A DNA stretch of 64,000 nucleotides from assembly GCA_017399065.1 (NCBI GenBank), contig JAFQEL010000002.1, positions 1-64,000 on the forward strand, in the 5' to 3' direction. This document shows, in pieces, positions 25,848 through 32,523 of this stretch; position 1 is the stretch's first letter, and every line of letters begins with the position of its first letter. A program made the position numbers and the translations under genes. The notes under the pieces were generated by a model. The model saw nothing but the letters and a program-made list of their open reading frames with translations, was not told the origin of the DNA and searched no databases. The DNA comes from Clostridia bacterium. GTDB lineage: Bacteria > Bacillota > Clostridia > Oscillospirales > Acutalibacteraceae.

Positions 25848-25876
25848 ATTATAAACCCGTTTTTTAAAATTTACAA
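25848..25876 (-). promoter_or_regulatory. Promoter of the thiamine-precursor operon
   Basis: On the minus strand: TTGTAA (25876-25871), 17-nt spacer, TATAAT (25853-25848). It lies just upstream of the first TPP aptamer and directly after the ACT-gene stop region. Confidence 0.7.
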
Positions 25877-25894
25877 TAGTTTTTTCAAAATTTA

Positions 25895-26326
25895 TTACAG
25901 CTTACGTATATCAGCGTTTGTAATAAGGTGCTTACCTGCTCCTTCAAGGGCAGCCTCAGCCTTAGCATTATCCTCAACCCTGAGAACAACATAAGCGTGC
26001 TTCTCTGTCCTTGCCATAAATGCATACAGGTATTCTACGTTTACGTCAGCCTTGTCAAGCACGTTCAGTGCGGCAGTGAGTGCACCGGGCTTGTCGCCTA
26101 TTTTAACGCCTACAACGTCGATCGCCTTGATAAGATATCCGTTATCCTCAAGGATTTTTGTTGCTGCTTCTTCATCGTTTACAATTATGCGTAACAGTCC
26201 GAAATCCTCGGTCTCAGCTATAGAAAGAGCACGGATATTAACACCGTTTTCTGCAAGCACGTCAGTCAGTGCCGCCATAGAGCCTTTTTTGTTCTGTACA
26301 TAAACCGTTAACTGTTTGATTGCCAT
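25895..26326 (-). CDS. Tandem ACT-domain protein
   Basis: 143 residues made of two ACT domains: KQLTVYVQNKKGSMAALTDVLAENGVNI (first) and VVGVKIGDKPGALTAALNVLDKADVNVEYLYAF (second). ACT domains bind small ligands, often amino acids. A stand-alone two-ACT protein next to a phenylacetate-CoA ligase is a conserved pair in many anaerobes; it may sense an aromatic amino acid. It lies 14 nt downstream of the ligase gene and shares the Phe-type T-box leader. It has no DNA-binding domain. Confidence 0.85.
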   Translation of the reverse strand: MAIKQLTVYVQNKKGSMAALTDVLAENGVNIRALSIAETEDFGLLRIIVNDEEAATKILEDNGYLIKAIDVVGVKIGDKPGALTAALNVLDKADVNVEYLYAFMARTEKHAYVVLRVEDNAKAEAALEGAGKHLITNADIRKL

Positions 26327-26340
26327 AGTTATCTCTCCTC

Positions 26341-27648
26341 TCAGATTAATTTACGCTTGTCAATAACACGTACTGCCTTACCTTCACTGCGGGCGATGCT
26401 CTTTGGAGCTACAAGGTGAACTGACGGATTGATGCCGAGCATTGTCTTCATTGCGTTAGCAAGTGATTTCTCCATAGCGATAATTTCACTGAGCTTGTCG
26501 GTAAACTTTTCGTTTGTCATTTCAACATTAACTTCAAACGTATCGTTATTGTTTACACGGTCAACAATAATCTGATAGTTGGGCTCATAGCCCTCCTTAA
26601 GAAGTACTGTTTCAATCTGGCTGGGGAATACGTTAACGCCTCTGATAATAAGCATATCGTCAGTTCTGCCCATAGGCTTAGCCATTTTAACAAGTGTACG
26701 TCCGCAGGAGCACTTTTCGCGTGAAAGCACACAAATATCTCTTGTGCGGTAACGAAGGAGCGGGAATGCCTCTTTATCGAGAGATGTGAAAACAAGCTCA
26801 CCCTTACTGCCCTCGGGAAGAACCTCGCCTGTATCGGGGTCAATAATTTCTGCGTAGAAGTGGTCTTCGTTTACGTGCATACCTGTCTGCTCTTCACATT
26901 CAAACGCAACACCGGGACCCGATGTTTCGGTAAGACCGTAGATATCGTAAGCCTTGATACCGAGGGTTGCTTCGATGCTTCTGCGCATCTCCTCTGTCCA
27001 CGGCTCTGCACCGAAAATACCTGCCTTGAGCGGAATATCCTCGGGCTTGTAGCCCTGTTCTTTAAGAGTTTCGCCGATATATGCGGCGTAAGAAGGTGTA
27101 CAGCAAAGAATAGTCGCACTAAGGTCTGTCATAAACTGAATCTGACGCTCCGTGTTACCCGAAGACATCGGAAGAGTGAGACAGCCTACCTTGTGAGAGC
27201 CGCCGTTTAGACCGGGGCCGCCTGTGAAAAGTCCGTAGCCGTATGCGACCTGGCATACGTCCTTGTTTGTGCCGCCTGCAGCTACAATAGCACGTGCACA
27301 GCAGTCTTCCCAGAGATTGACGTCGTTCTGTGTGTAGAAAGCAACGACACGTCTGCCTGTTGTACCCGATGTTGACTGAATTCGTACGCAGTCCTCAAGC
27401 GGCTTTGCAAGCAGACCGTAGGGGTAAGCGTCACGCAGGTCTGCCTTTGTGAGGAACGGAAGCTTGTGTAAATCTTCAATTCCCTTGATATCATTGGGCG
27501 TTACACCCTTTTCATCCATAAGGTTGCGGTAATACGGCACGTTTTCATATACGTGCTTAACCTGCTTTACAAGCTTTTCCGACTGAAGCTTTTTCATTTC
27601 TTCAGCAGACATTGTTTCAATTTCCTGCTGATAATAGTTTTTTGCCAT
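26341..27648 (-). CDS. paaK: Phenylacetate (aryl-acetate)-CoA ligase
   Basis: 435 residues from the ATG at 27648 (RBS AAAGGGTGG); a longer frame runs into the T-box terminator. ANL-family signs: the P-loop IQSTSGTTGRR, the ATP-site YGLTETSGPG, MGRTDDMLIIRGVNVFPSQIE and the final Lys-containing IARSEGKAVRVIDKR. It forms aryl-acetyl-CoA with ATP and CoA through an AMP intermediate. In anaerobes such ligases recover energy or CoA esters from phenylacetate or indoleacetate made by oxidative decarboxylation of aromatic amino acids. The Phe-specifier T-box upstream fits this. No indolepyruvate oxidoreductase genes are adjacent. Confidence 0.9.
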   Translation of the reverse strand: MAKNYYQQEIETMSAEEMKKLQSEKLVKQVKHVYENVPYYRNLMDEKGVTPNDIKGIEDLHKLPFLTKADLRDAYPYGLLAKPLEDCVRIQSTSGTTGRRVVAFYTQNDVNLWEDCCARAIVAAGGTNKDVCQVAYGYGLFTGGPGLNGGSHKVGCLTLPMSSGNTERQIQFMTDLSATILCCTPSYAAYIGETLKEQGYKPEDIPLKAGIFGAEPWTEEMRRSIEATLGIKAYDIYGLTETSGPGVAFECEEQTGMHVNEDHFYAEIIDPDTGEVLPEGSKGELVFTSLDKEAFPLLRYRTRDICVLSREKCSCGRTLVKMAKPMGRTDDMLIIRGVNVFPSQIETVLLKEGYEPNYQIIVDRVNNNDTFEVNVEMTNEKFTDKLSEIIAMEKSLANAMKTMLGINPSVHLVAPKSIARSEGKAVRVIDKRKLI

Positions 27649-27711
27649 TTTAACCACCCTTTCTTTTTCTTCAACAAAAAATTTGTCCGTTTTTCGGAAA
27701 TGTGAACGGGT

Positions 27712-27757
27712 AAACAAAAAACGCCCTCCGCATTCCGATTAAAGAATACAGAGGACG
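27712..27757 (-). terminator. T-box terminator
   Basis: On the minus strand a stem CGTCCTCTGTATTC / GAATGCGGAGGGCG (with several G-U pairs) is followed by TTTTTTG. It lies directly after the T-box AGGTGGTACCACGGG sequence and before paaK; it is the 'off' structure. Confidence 0.9.
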
Positions 27758-27995
27758 AGAAAAACAAATCCCGTGGTACCACCTCAGTTTGTCACCATCT
27801 CACGGTAGTGACCTTATAGGGTACTGACATACCCCGGTTCTGTAACGGGAACTCCCGTTGCATCCTACTAAAGATTTCTCTTGTTCAGTGCACTGCTAAC
27901 AGAATGAATTCGTGAAGGACGTCCTCTTTGCCTCGCACCTACCGGCAACTCTCTCCGGATTCTTTCCTGCCTACTGGTTTCTGCTCAACGCATTT
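27758..27995 (-). ncRNA. T-box leader, Phe (UUC) specifier
   Basis: On the minus strand the conserved T-box bulge AGGTGGTACCACGGG lies at 27784-27770. Upstream is a large Stem I region with GGAGAGAG and a CCGGTAGGTGCGAGG loop, and a GCAACGGGAG..CCCGTT anti-terminator-region hairpin. The specifier loop reads ACGAATTCATTC: GAA then TTC then A, so the codon is UUC for Phe at 27908-27906. Uncharged tRNA-Phe should favour anti-termination and expression of paaK and the ACT gene. Confidence 0.9.
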
Positions 27996-28026
27996 AATCT
28001 GTACAACGTATTCGGTTGTCGTTATC

Positions 28027-28055
28027 ACATTAGCACTTTAACACGCCAAAGTCAA
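28027..28055 (-). promoter_or_regulatory. Putative promoter of the T-box operon
   Basis: On the minus strand: TTGACT (28055-28050), 17-nt spacer, TAATGT (28032-28027). It lies about 35 nt before the start of the T-box stem I. The -10 is weak. Confidence 0.5.
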
Positions 28056-28101
28056 TACTTTTTTCGAAAAAATTTCCGAAAAACTTTATTTGAACAATCA
28101 A

Positions 28102-28806
28102 TTATTTACCCGCAAATCTCTTGCCGAGGTCACAGGCAAGATACTCCTCGGTCGTACCGAAAAACTCAACTCCGTGACCGATATGAAGTATTTTATCTGA
28201 GTACTTTACCGCACCCGCAATATCGTGCGAAACCATAATTACCGCAACCCTGCGTTCACGGTTGAGCTTTGCAACGGACTCGTAAAGCTCTGCCGAAACT
28301 ATTGGGTCAAGACCCGTTACGGGCTCGTCTAAAAGAAGCAGCTTCTCCGTCGCGCAAAGTGCACGTGCGAGCAGTACTCTCTGCTGCTGACCTCCCGACA
28401 GGTCGCAGTACGGTCTGTGGTGAATATGCTCTATGCCCAGCTCGTGAATCGCATCGTGAGCACGCTTTTTGTCCGAGCGTGAACGCATACCCAGAAGCTT
28501 TGCACTGCCCGTACAGCCCGAGAGCACAACCTCGTGCACGCAGGCAGGAAAATCACGCTGTATGGCCGTTTGCTGGGGCAGATAGCCTATTTTTTTGCGT
28601 GTCAGTCCGCAGCCGAAATCTATGCTTCCGCCCTTTGCGGGGAGCAGACCTGCAATACCCTTGAGCAGTGTGGTTTTGCCCGAGCCGTTTTCACCGACAA
28701 TGCTCAGCCATTCGCCCTCATTGAGTGAAAAACTGACATCTTTGAGCACGTCTGCACGCTCGTAGCTCATTGTCAGATTTTTAATTTCAACTATTTTTTC
28801 CATCAT
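28102..28806 (-). CDS. znuC: Zinc/manganese-type ABC transporter ATP-binding protein
   Basis: 234 residues. Walker A is VGENGSGKTTLLK, the Q-loop is IGYLPQQ, the signature is LSGGQQQRVLLARAL, Walker B is LLLLDEPVTGLD and the switch is VSHD. The pattern matches the ZnuC/AdcC/MntB cluster of metal ABC ATPases. It starts by an ATGA overlap with the binding-protein gene. No permease gene follows; downstream there are only the paaK promoter and T-box. It would need a ZnuB encoded elsewhere. Confidence 0.9.
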   Translation of the reverse strand: MMEKIVEIKNLTMSYERADVLKDVSFSLNEGEWLSIVGENGSGKTTLLKGIAGLLPAKGGSIDFGCGLTRKKIGYLPQQTAIQRDFPACVHEVVLSGCTGSAKLLGMRSRSDKKRAHDAIHELGIEHIHHRPYCDLSGGQQQRVLLARALCATEKLLLLDEPVTGLDPIVSAELYESVAKLNRERRVAVIMVSHDIAGAVKYSDKILHIGHGVEFFGTTEEYLACDLGKRFAGK

Positions 28807-29747
28807 TTTACACCTAATGCAACCTTGAGATTTTGAGCATTTTTCTTCATAAGTGAAAGGTACGTTTCGCCTGCATTGAAATCGTCTGCCGAAAGATTGT
28901 GGCAGGAGTGAAGCTCAAGCACTTCAACACCCGTCTGCTGAGCAACAGCCTCGGCAACCTTGCGGTTTGAAAGCTCCGCACAGAAAACGGCAGGTATTTT
29001 ATTTTCCTCAACGGCCTTTGTTATTTCAACAATTACGGCAGGGCTCGGCTCGGTGTTTGAAGTGCACGCATCAAGTGCCGCAATATACTCCAGACCGTAT
29101 TCCTCACAGAAATAAAGCATTGCAAATCGGTCACACATTACTATTTTTTTGTGCTGTGCCGATGCCACTGTCGCCCTGATTTCGGCATCAAGAAGCTCAA
29201 GTGATTCCAGATATGATTCTTCATTGGTTTTATAGTATTCTGCGTTTTCAGGGTCAATTTCGCTTAATTTTCCGCAAATTTCTTCAACAATGTCCATTGC
29301 GATTACGGGCGACGTCCATATATGCGGGTCAGCCGAATGGTCGTGTTCATCTTCAGCGTGACCTGAATATCCGTGAGAGTGCTCTTCTGTCTTTACAGGT
29401 GTCGGCAGACTCAGAACGCTGACAGACTCATCAAGCGAGCCGATAATGTTTGCCGCCCACGCTTCCATGGTATCTCCCGTATAAATAAACAGATCGCACT
29501 CGTTGATTTTAACCATGTCAACAGGGCTCGGATCATAGCTGTGGCTGTCCGTACCGGGAGTAAGAAGCAGTGTTACCTCTGCCTTGTCACCGACTAATTC
29601 ACGCACAAAATCATACTGCGGAAAGAGCGTACATACTATGCTGATTTTTCCGTTATCCTCTTTGCCTTCCTCACTGCCGCAGGCCGCAAAGCCGACAAGA
29701 AGCACCGCACAGAGCAGTAACAATATTATTTTTAAGCTTCTCTGCAT
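28803..29747 (-). CDS. znuA: Zinc-binding lipoprotein ZnuA/AdcA-like
   Basis: 314 residues. A lipoprotein signal ends in FAAC with Cys23. The mature protein has FPQYDFVRELVGDKAEVTLLLTPGTDSHSYDPSP, in which the His of DSHSYDP is a metal ligand. A His-rich loop (EEHSHGYSGHAEDEHDHSADPH, roughly 120-142) is typical of zinc binders and points to zinc over manganese. Other ligands are in SADPHIWTSP and in the C-terminal SNRKVAEAVAQQTG region. It delivers metal to an ABC permease. The start overlaps the Fur-like gene by 16 nt. Confidence 0.9.
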   Translation of the reverse strand: MQRSLKIILLLLCAVLLVGFAACGSEEGKEDNGKISIVCTLFPQYDFVRELVGDKAEVTLLLTPGTDSHSYDPSPVDMVKINECDLFIYTGDTMEAWAANIIGSLDESVSVLSLPTPVKTEEHSHGYSGHAEDEHDHSADPHIWTSPVIAMDIVEEICGKLSEIDPENAEYYKTNEESYLESLELLDAEIRATVASAQHKKIVMCDRFAMLYFCEEYGLEYIAALDACTSNTEPSPAVIVEITKAVEENKIPAVFCAELSNRKVAEAVAQQTGVEVLELHSCHNLSADDFNAGETYLSLMKKNAQNLKVALGVK

Positions 29748-30133
29748 TTTTCACACACTCCGCAAATCGTGATTTTATGTGTATCTACCTTAAAGCCGTG
29801 GTGCTCGAGCACGTGGCTGCTCATTTCGTCAAGATAATCGCACTCAACGTGAAGCAGGTCACCGCATTTCAGGCACTTGAGGTGGTAGTGATTCTTGCAG
29901 GCTTCGCCGCCCGCATATTGGTAACAGCTCACCTTTGCATCGTCCGAAACAAATCTGCGTACCACTCCGTCCTCAACGAGTCTGTCAAGTCTGCGGTAAA
30001 CTGTAGCCTTTCCGAGCTTTTCTCCCTTTTGAGCAAGAGCAAGCTCAATCTCGGCTACAGTAAAATGCTTATCTGTATTATCTTTAAAAAAATTCAGCAG
30101 CACCTCACGCTGCTTTGTATTATATTCAGACAT
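29732..30133 (-). CDS. zur: Fur-family metalloregulator (Zur-like)
   Basis: 133 residues from the ATG at 30133 (RBS TTTGGAG); an upstream frame would run through the dyad. The winged helix is FTVAEIELAL..GKATVYRRLDRLVEDGVVRRF (24-61). The structural zinc site is two CxxC pairs (Cys87/90 and Cys124/127), and the regulatory His cluster is NHYHLKC and HVLEHHGFKVDTH. Fur, PerR and Zur cannot be separated by motifs alone; Zur is chosen because the gene leads a zinc-transporter operon. It likely represses its own operon through the dyad at 30155-30197. Confidence 0.85.
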   Translation of the reverse strand: MSEYNTKQREVLLNFFKDNTDKHFTVAEIELALAQKGEKLGKATVYRRLDRLVEDGVVRRFVSDDAKVSCYQYAGGEACKNHYHLKCLKCGDLLHVECDYLDEMSSHVLEHHGFKVDTHKITICGVCEKCREA

Positions 30134-30154
30134 ACAAATACTCCAAACATAAAA

Positions 30155-30197
30155 AATCCGTAATTTGAAACTGAAACTCAATTTCAAATTACGGATT
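30155..30197 (-). promoter_or_regulatory. Perfect dyad in the fur-znu leader (operator or attenuator)
   Basis: A 16-bp perfect inverted repeat (AATCCGTAATTTGAAA and its complement) around an 11-nt loop. On the minus strand it is followed by TTTTTT and then the RBS of the Fur-like gene. It starts about 3 nt after the -10 box at 30205-30200. So it can be a terminator for read-through from maf, an RNA attenuator, or a metalloregulator operator; the half CGTAAT resembles a Zur half-site. Confidence 0.75.
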
Positions 30198-30199
30198 GA

Positions 30200-30228
30200 A
30201 TTATATATTTATTTTTACACTTTGTCAA
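30200..30228 (-). promoter_or_regulatory. Consensus promoter of the fur-znuAC operon
   Basis: On the minus strand: TTGACA (30228-30223), exactly 17 nt, TATAAT (30205-30200). Both boxes match consensus perfectly. The -35 overlaps the maf stop codon. Confidence 0.85.
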
Positions 30229-30782
30229 GTAAAAGGCTTGATTTCACGGTAAAAACGCGACACGGGAAAACCGACAACGTTAAAATAGTCGCCCTCAATA
30301 CCCTTTACGAGCACCGAGCCCTTGCCCTGAATCCCGTAGCTGCCTGCCTTATCCATAGGCTCTTTACTTGCAACATACTGTGTAATAAGCTCGTCCTCAA
30401 GCGGCTGAAAGGTAACCCCTGTGCATTCATAAAACTTATGCACCCTGTCACCCTTTATTATACAGACACCCGTGTAAACCTCGTGCGTGTTACCCGAAAG
30501 CTCACGGAGCATCTGCACCGCTTCTTCTTCACTGTGAGGTTTGCCGAGCACCTTGCCGTCAAGCACAACCACGGTATCCGCACCTATTACAGCCGCATCG
30601 GGGTTATATTCTGCGACTGCAGAAGCCTTCTGAAACGCAAGACTCATAACAAGCTCGCAAGGCTCCAGCGACGGGTCAAGCACCTCGTCAACGTCAGCGG
30701 TAATAACCTCAAAATCAAAGCCCGCAAGTGCCATAAGCTCCCTGCGGCGGGGTGAAGCAGAAGCTAAAATAAGCTTGCTCAT
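30225..30782 (-). CDS. maf: Maf-family nucleotide pyrophosphatase
   Basis: 185 residues. Typical Maf motifs: LILASASPRRRELM (phosphate-binding, near N-terminus), VIGADTVVVLDGKVLGKP and DKAGSYGIQGKGSVLVKGIEGDYFNVVGFP. It hydrolyses non-canonical or dTTP/UTP nucleotides and is linked to cell-division control. The start overlaps the two-domain phosphoesterase gene by ATGA. Confidence 0.93.
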   Translation of the reverse strand: MSKLILASASPRRRELMALAGFDFEVITADVDEVLDPSLEPCELVMSLAFQKASAVAEYNPDAAVIGADTVVVLDGKVLGKPHSEEEAVQMLRELSGNTHEVYTGVCIIKGDRVHKFYECTGVTFQPLEDELITQYVASKEPMDKAGSYGIQGKGSVLVKGIEGDYFNVVGFPVSRFYREIKPFT

Positions 30783-32440
30783 GCCTGCTCCTCCGCAAAA
30801 AGAAGGTCGGAATAAATTGCAAAGTGGTCAGAAGCATAGATACCGTCCATAACGTCGTACTTCGTAACCTCAAATCCGCCGTTTATGAAGCAGTAATCTA
30901 TACGCTCGTAATCATCTCTGCCCTCTTCATAGCCGTTGTATGTGCCCGAATTGTCGGTAACGGGAGCAGTGACACAGCAATCTTTATAACCTCTGCCGGT
31001 CATAGTTGCTATAGCCTCACTGTCGGGCCATGCGTTGAAATCGCCTGTGATTACAACAGGAATATCAAAGCTGTCTGCCTTGTCTGCAACAAGCTTTGCC
31101 TGGTTTGTCATAGCCTCAACGCTTACGTGGTCGAGGTGAGTGTTGAGCACGGCAAACTGTCTGCCGTCTGCCTTGCACTCAAATACAGCCCATGTGCAAA
31201 TACGGTTACAAGCAGACTCCCAATCCTTCGACGGCACATCGGGAGTAAGTGAAAGCCAGAAAGTACCGCTTTCGACAACTGTGTACTTATCTGTGCGGTA
31301 GAAGATTGCAGAGTGCTCACCGGCATTCACGCCGTCATCTCTGCCGACACCTACGTGTGCGTATGTGCCTGCATACTCGGTTGTGAGCAGATACATCCAG
31401 TCAGGTGTACCCTCCTGAGTACCGATTATGTCAGGGCTTACCGTTGCGATAACGTCCGTCAGCTCCTGTAAACGCTGAAGCGGATCTCTGAAGCGAAGAT
31501 TGTATGACATAATTCTGATGCCTGTTTCACCGAGATTCTCATAGCTGAGCTTCATTTTTGAAACTACGGGATAGTGGTCAGAAGAATATGCACCGTCAAC
31601 CTTACCACTGAGCACTTTATAGCTCTCAACCTTTGCGCTTGCATAGCTTACAAATATAAAGTCAATCGGAGAAGCACCCTTCTTCTCAACGTTCTTCATA
31701 CCGAAGTTATGGAATGTACCCATAGACATTGTTTCGTCTGCGGCATATTTTGTATCCATAAAGCCTGCGGCAACGATTGTGTTGTATGCATCCGTACCTT
31801 CGTCTGTATTGAAGTCGCCTGTAAGCACTACGGGCATATCAAACGCACTTGCTTTCTCAGCGATAAGCTTTGCACCGTTTTCACGTGCCTCAACACCTAT
31901 ATGGTCCATATGTGCATTCATGTGAGCGTAGCGCTTACCGCTTTCCTTCTCCTCGAGGATTACCCACGTGCAGATTCGCTTGCACACAGCATCCCAACCC
32001 TTAGAAGGTGTATCGGGTGTTTCTGAAAGCCAGAAAGTACCGCTGTCAACAGGTGTGTATTTATCCTTGAGATAAAATACGGGTGAGAATTCACCGCCCT
32101 CAGCACCGTCATCTCTGCCGACGCCTACCCATGCATACTCGGGCATCGCCTCGCTTACACGGTTGACCCATGCAATGTCAGCCTCCTGAAGGCCGAATGA
32201 ATCGGGCATTTCACTGCGTATAGTCTTTGCAACAAGCTCACCGCGGTTTTCGGGTGACTTTTTGCCGACACCCGATATATATACGTTATAGGTCATAACC
32301 TTTACGTCGAGTGTATCACCGACAGGCTCTGCAAAATTATACGACGGCAACGGAGTTGCAACCGAAATACCGAGAATCAGTGAAATAAACCATTTTAAAA
32401 ATCCGCTGTAAAGATTTACCCAGAATGATAATTCGTACAA
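30779..32440 (-). CDS. Secreted/anchored protein with two EEP phosphoesterase domains
   Basis: 553 residues starting at a TTG (32440) with RBS AGAGGAG. N-terminal hydrophobic segment (LKWFISLILGISVATPLP, about 15-32) is a signal or anchor. Then two complete endonuclease/exonuclease/phosphatase folds occur in tandem: domain 1 about 45-300 (VMTYNVY, GLQEAD, NAHMDH, LTGDFN, SSDHYPV) and domain 2 about 305-550 (IMSYNLRF, GTQEG, NTHLDH, ITGDFN, ASDHFAI). All metal and His/Asp catalytic sites are present in both. The domains share GVGRDDG and FWLS.TPD.PSK, so they arose by duplication. Likely an extracellular DNase or phosphodiesterase; substrate unknown. It lies 83 nt after the giant gene, behind a terminator. 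Confidence 0.85.
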   Translation of the reverse strand: MYELSFWVNLYSGFLKWFISLILGISVATPLPSYNFAEPVGDTLDVKVMTYNVYISGVGKKSPENRGELVAKTIRSEMPDSFGLQEADIAWVNRVSEAMPEYAWVGVGRDDGAEGGEFSPVFYLKDKYTPVDSGTFWLSETPDTPSKGWDAVCKRICTWVILEEKESGKRYAHMNAHMDHIGVEARENGAKLIAEKASAFDMPVVLTGDFNTDEGTDAYNTIVAAGFMDTKYAADETMSMGTFHNFGMKNVEKKGASPIDFIFVSYASAKVESYKVLSGKVDGAYSSDHYPVVSKMKLSYENLGETGIRIMSYNLRFRDPLQRLQELTDVIATVSPDIIGTQEGTPDWMYLLTTEYAGTYAHVGVGRDDGVNAGEHSAIFYRTDKYTVVESGTFWLSLTPDVPSKDWESACNRICTWAVFECKADGRQFAVLNTHLDHVSVEAMTNQAKLVADKADSFDIPVVITGDFNAWPDSEAIATMTGRGYKDCCVTAPVTDNSGTYNGYEEGRDDYERIDYCFINGGFEVTKYDVMDGIYASDHFAIYSDLLFAEEQA

Positions 32441-32457
32441 AGAAATTCTCCTCTCTC

Positions 32458-32493
32458 AAAAACAGCCCACCCAATTTTGGGTGAGCTGCTTTT
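32458..32493 (-). terminator. Terminator after the giant gene
   Basis: On the minus strand a stem GCAGCTCACCC / GGGTGGGCTGT around AAAATT, followed by TTTTTG. It lies between the giant gene stop (32524) and the start of the EEP gene (32440). Confidence 0.8.
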
Positions 32494-32523
32494 AATTTTT
32501 AGTTGATTGCTTAAAAGCAATGA

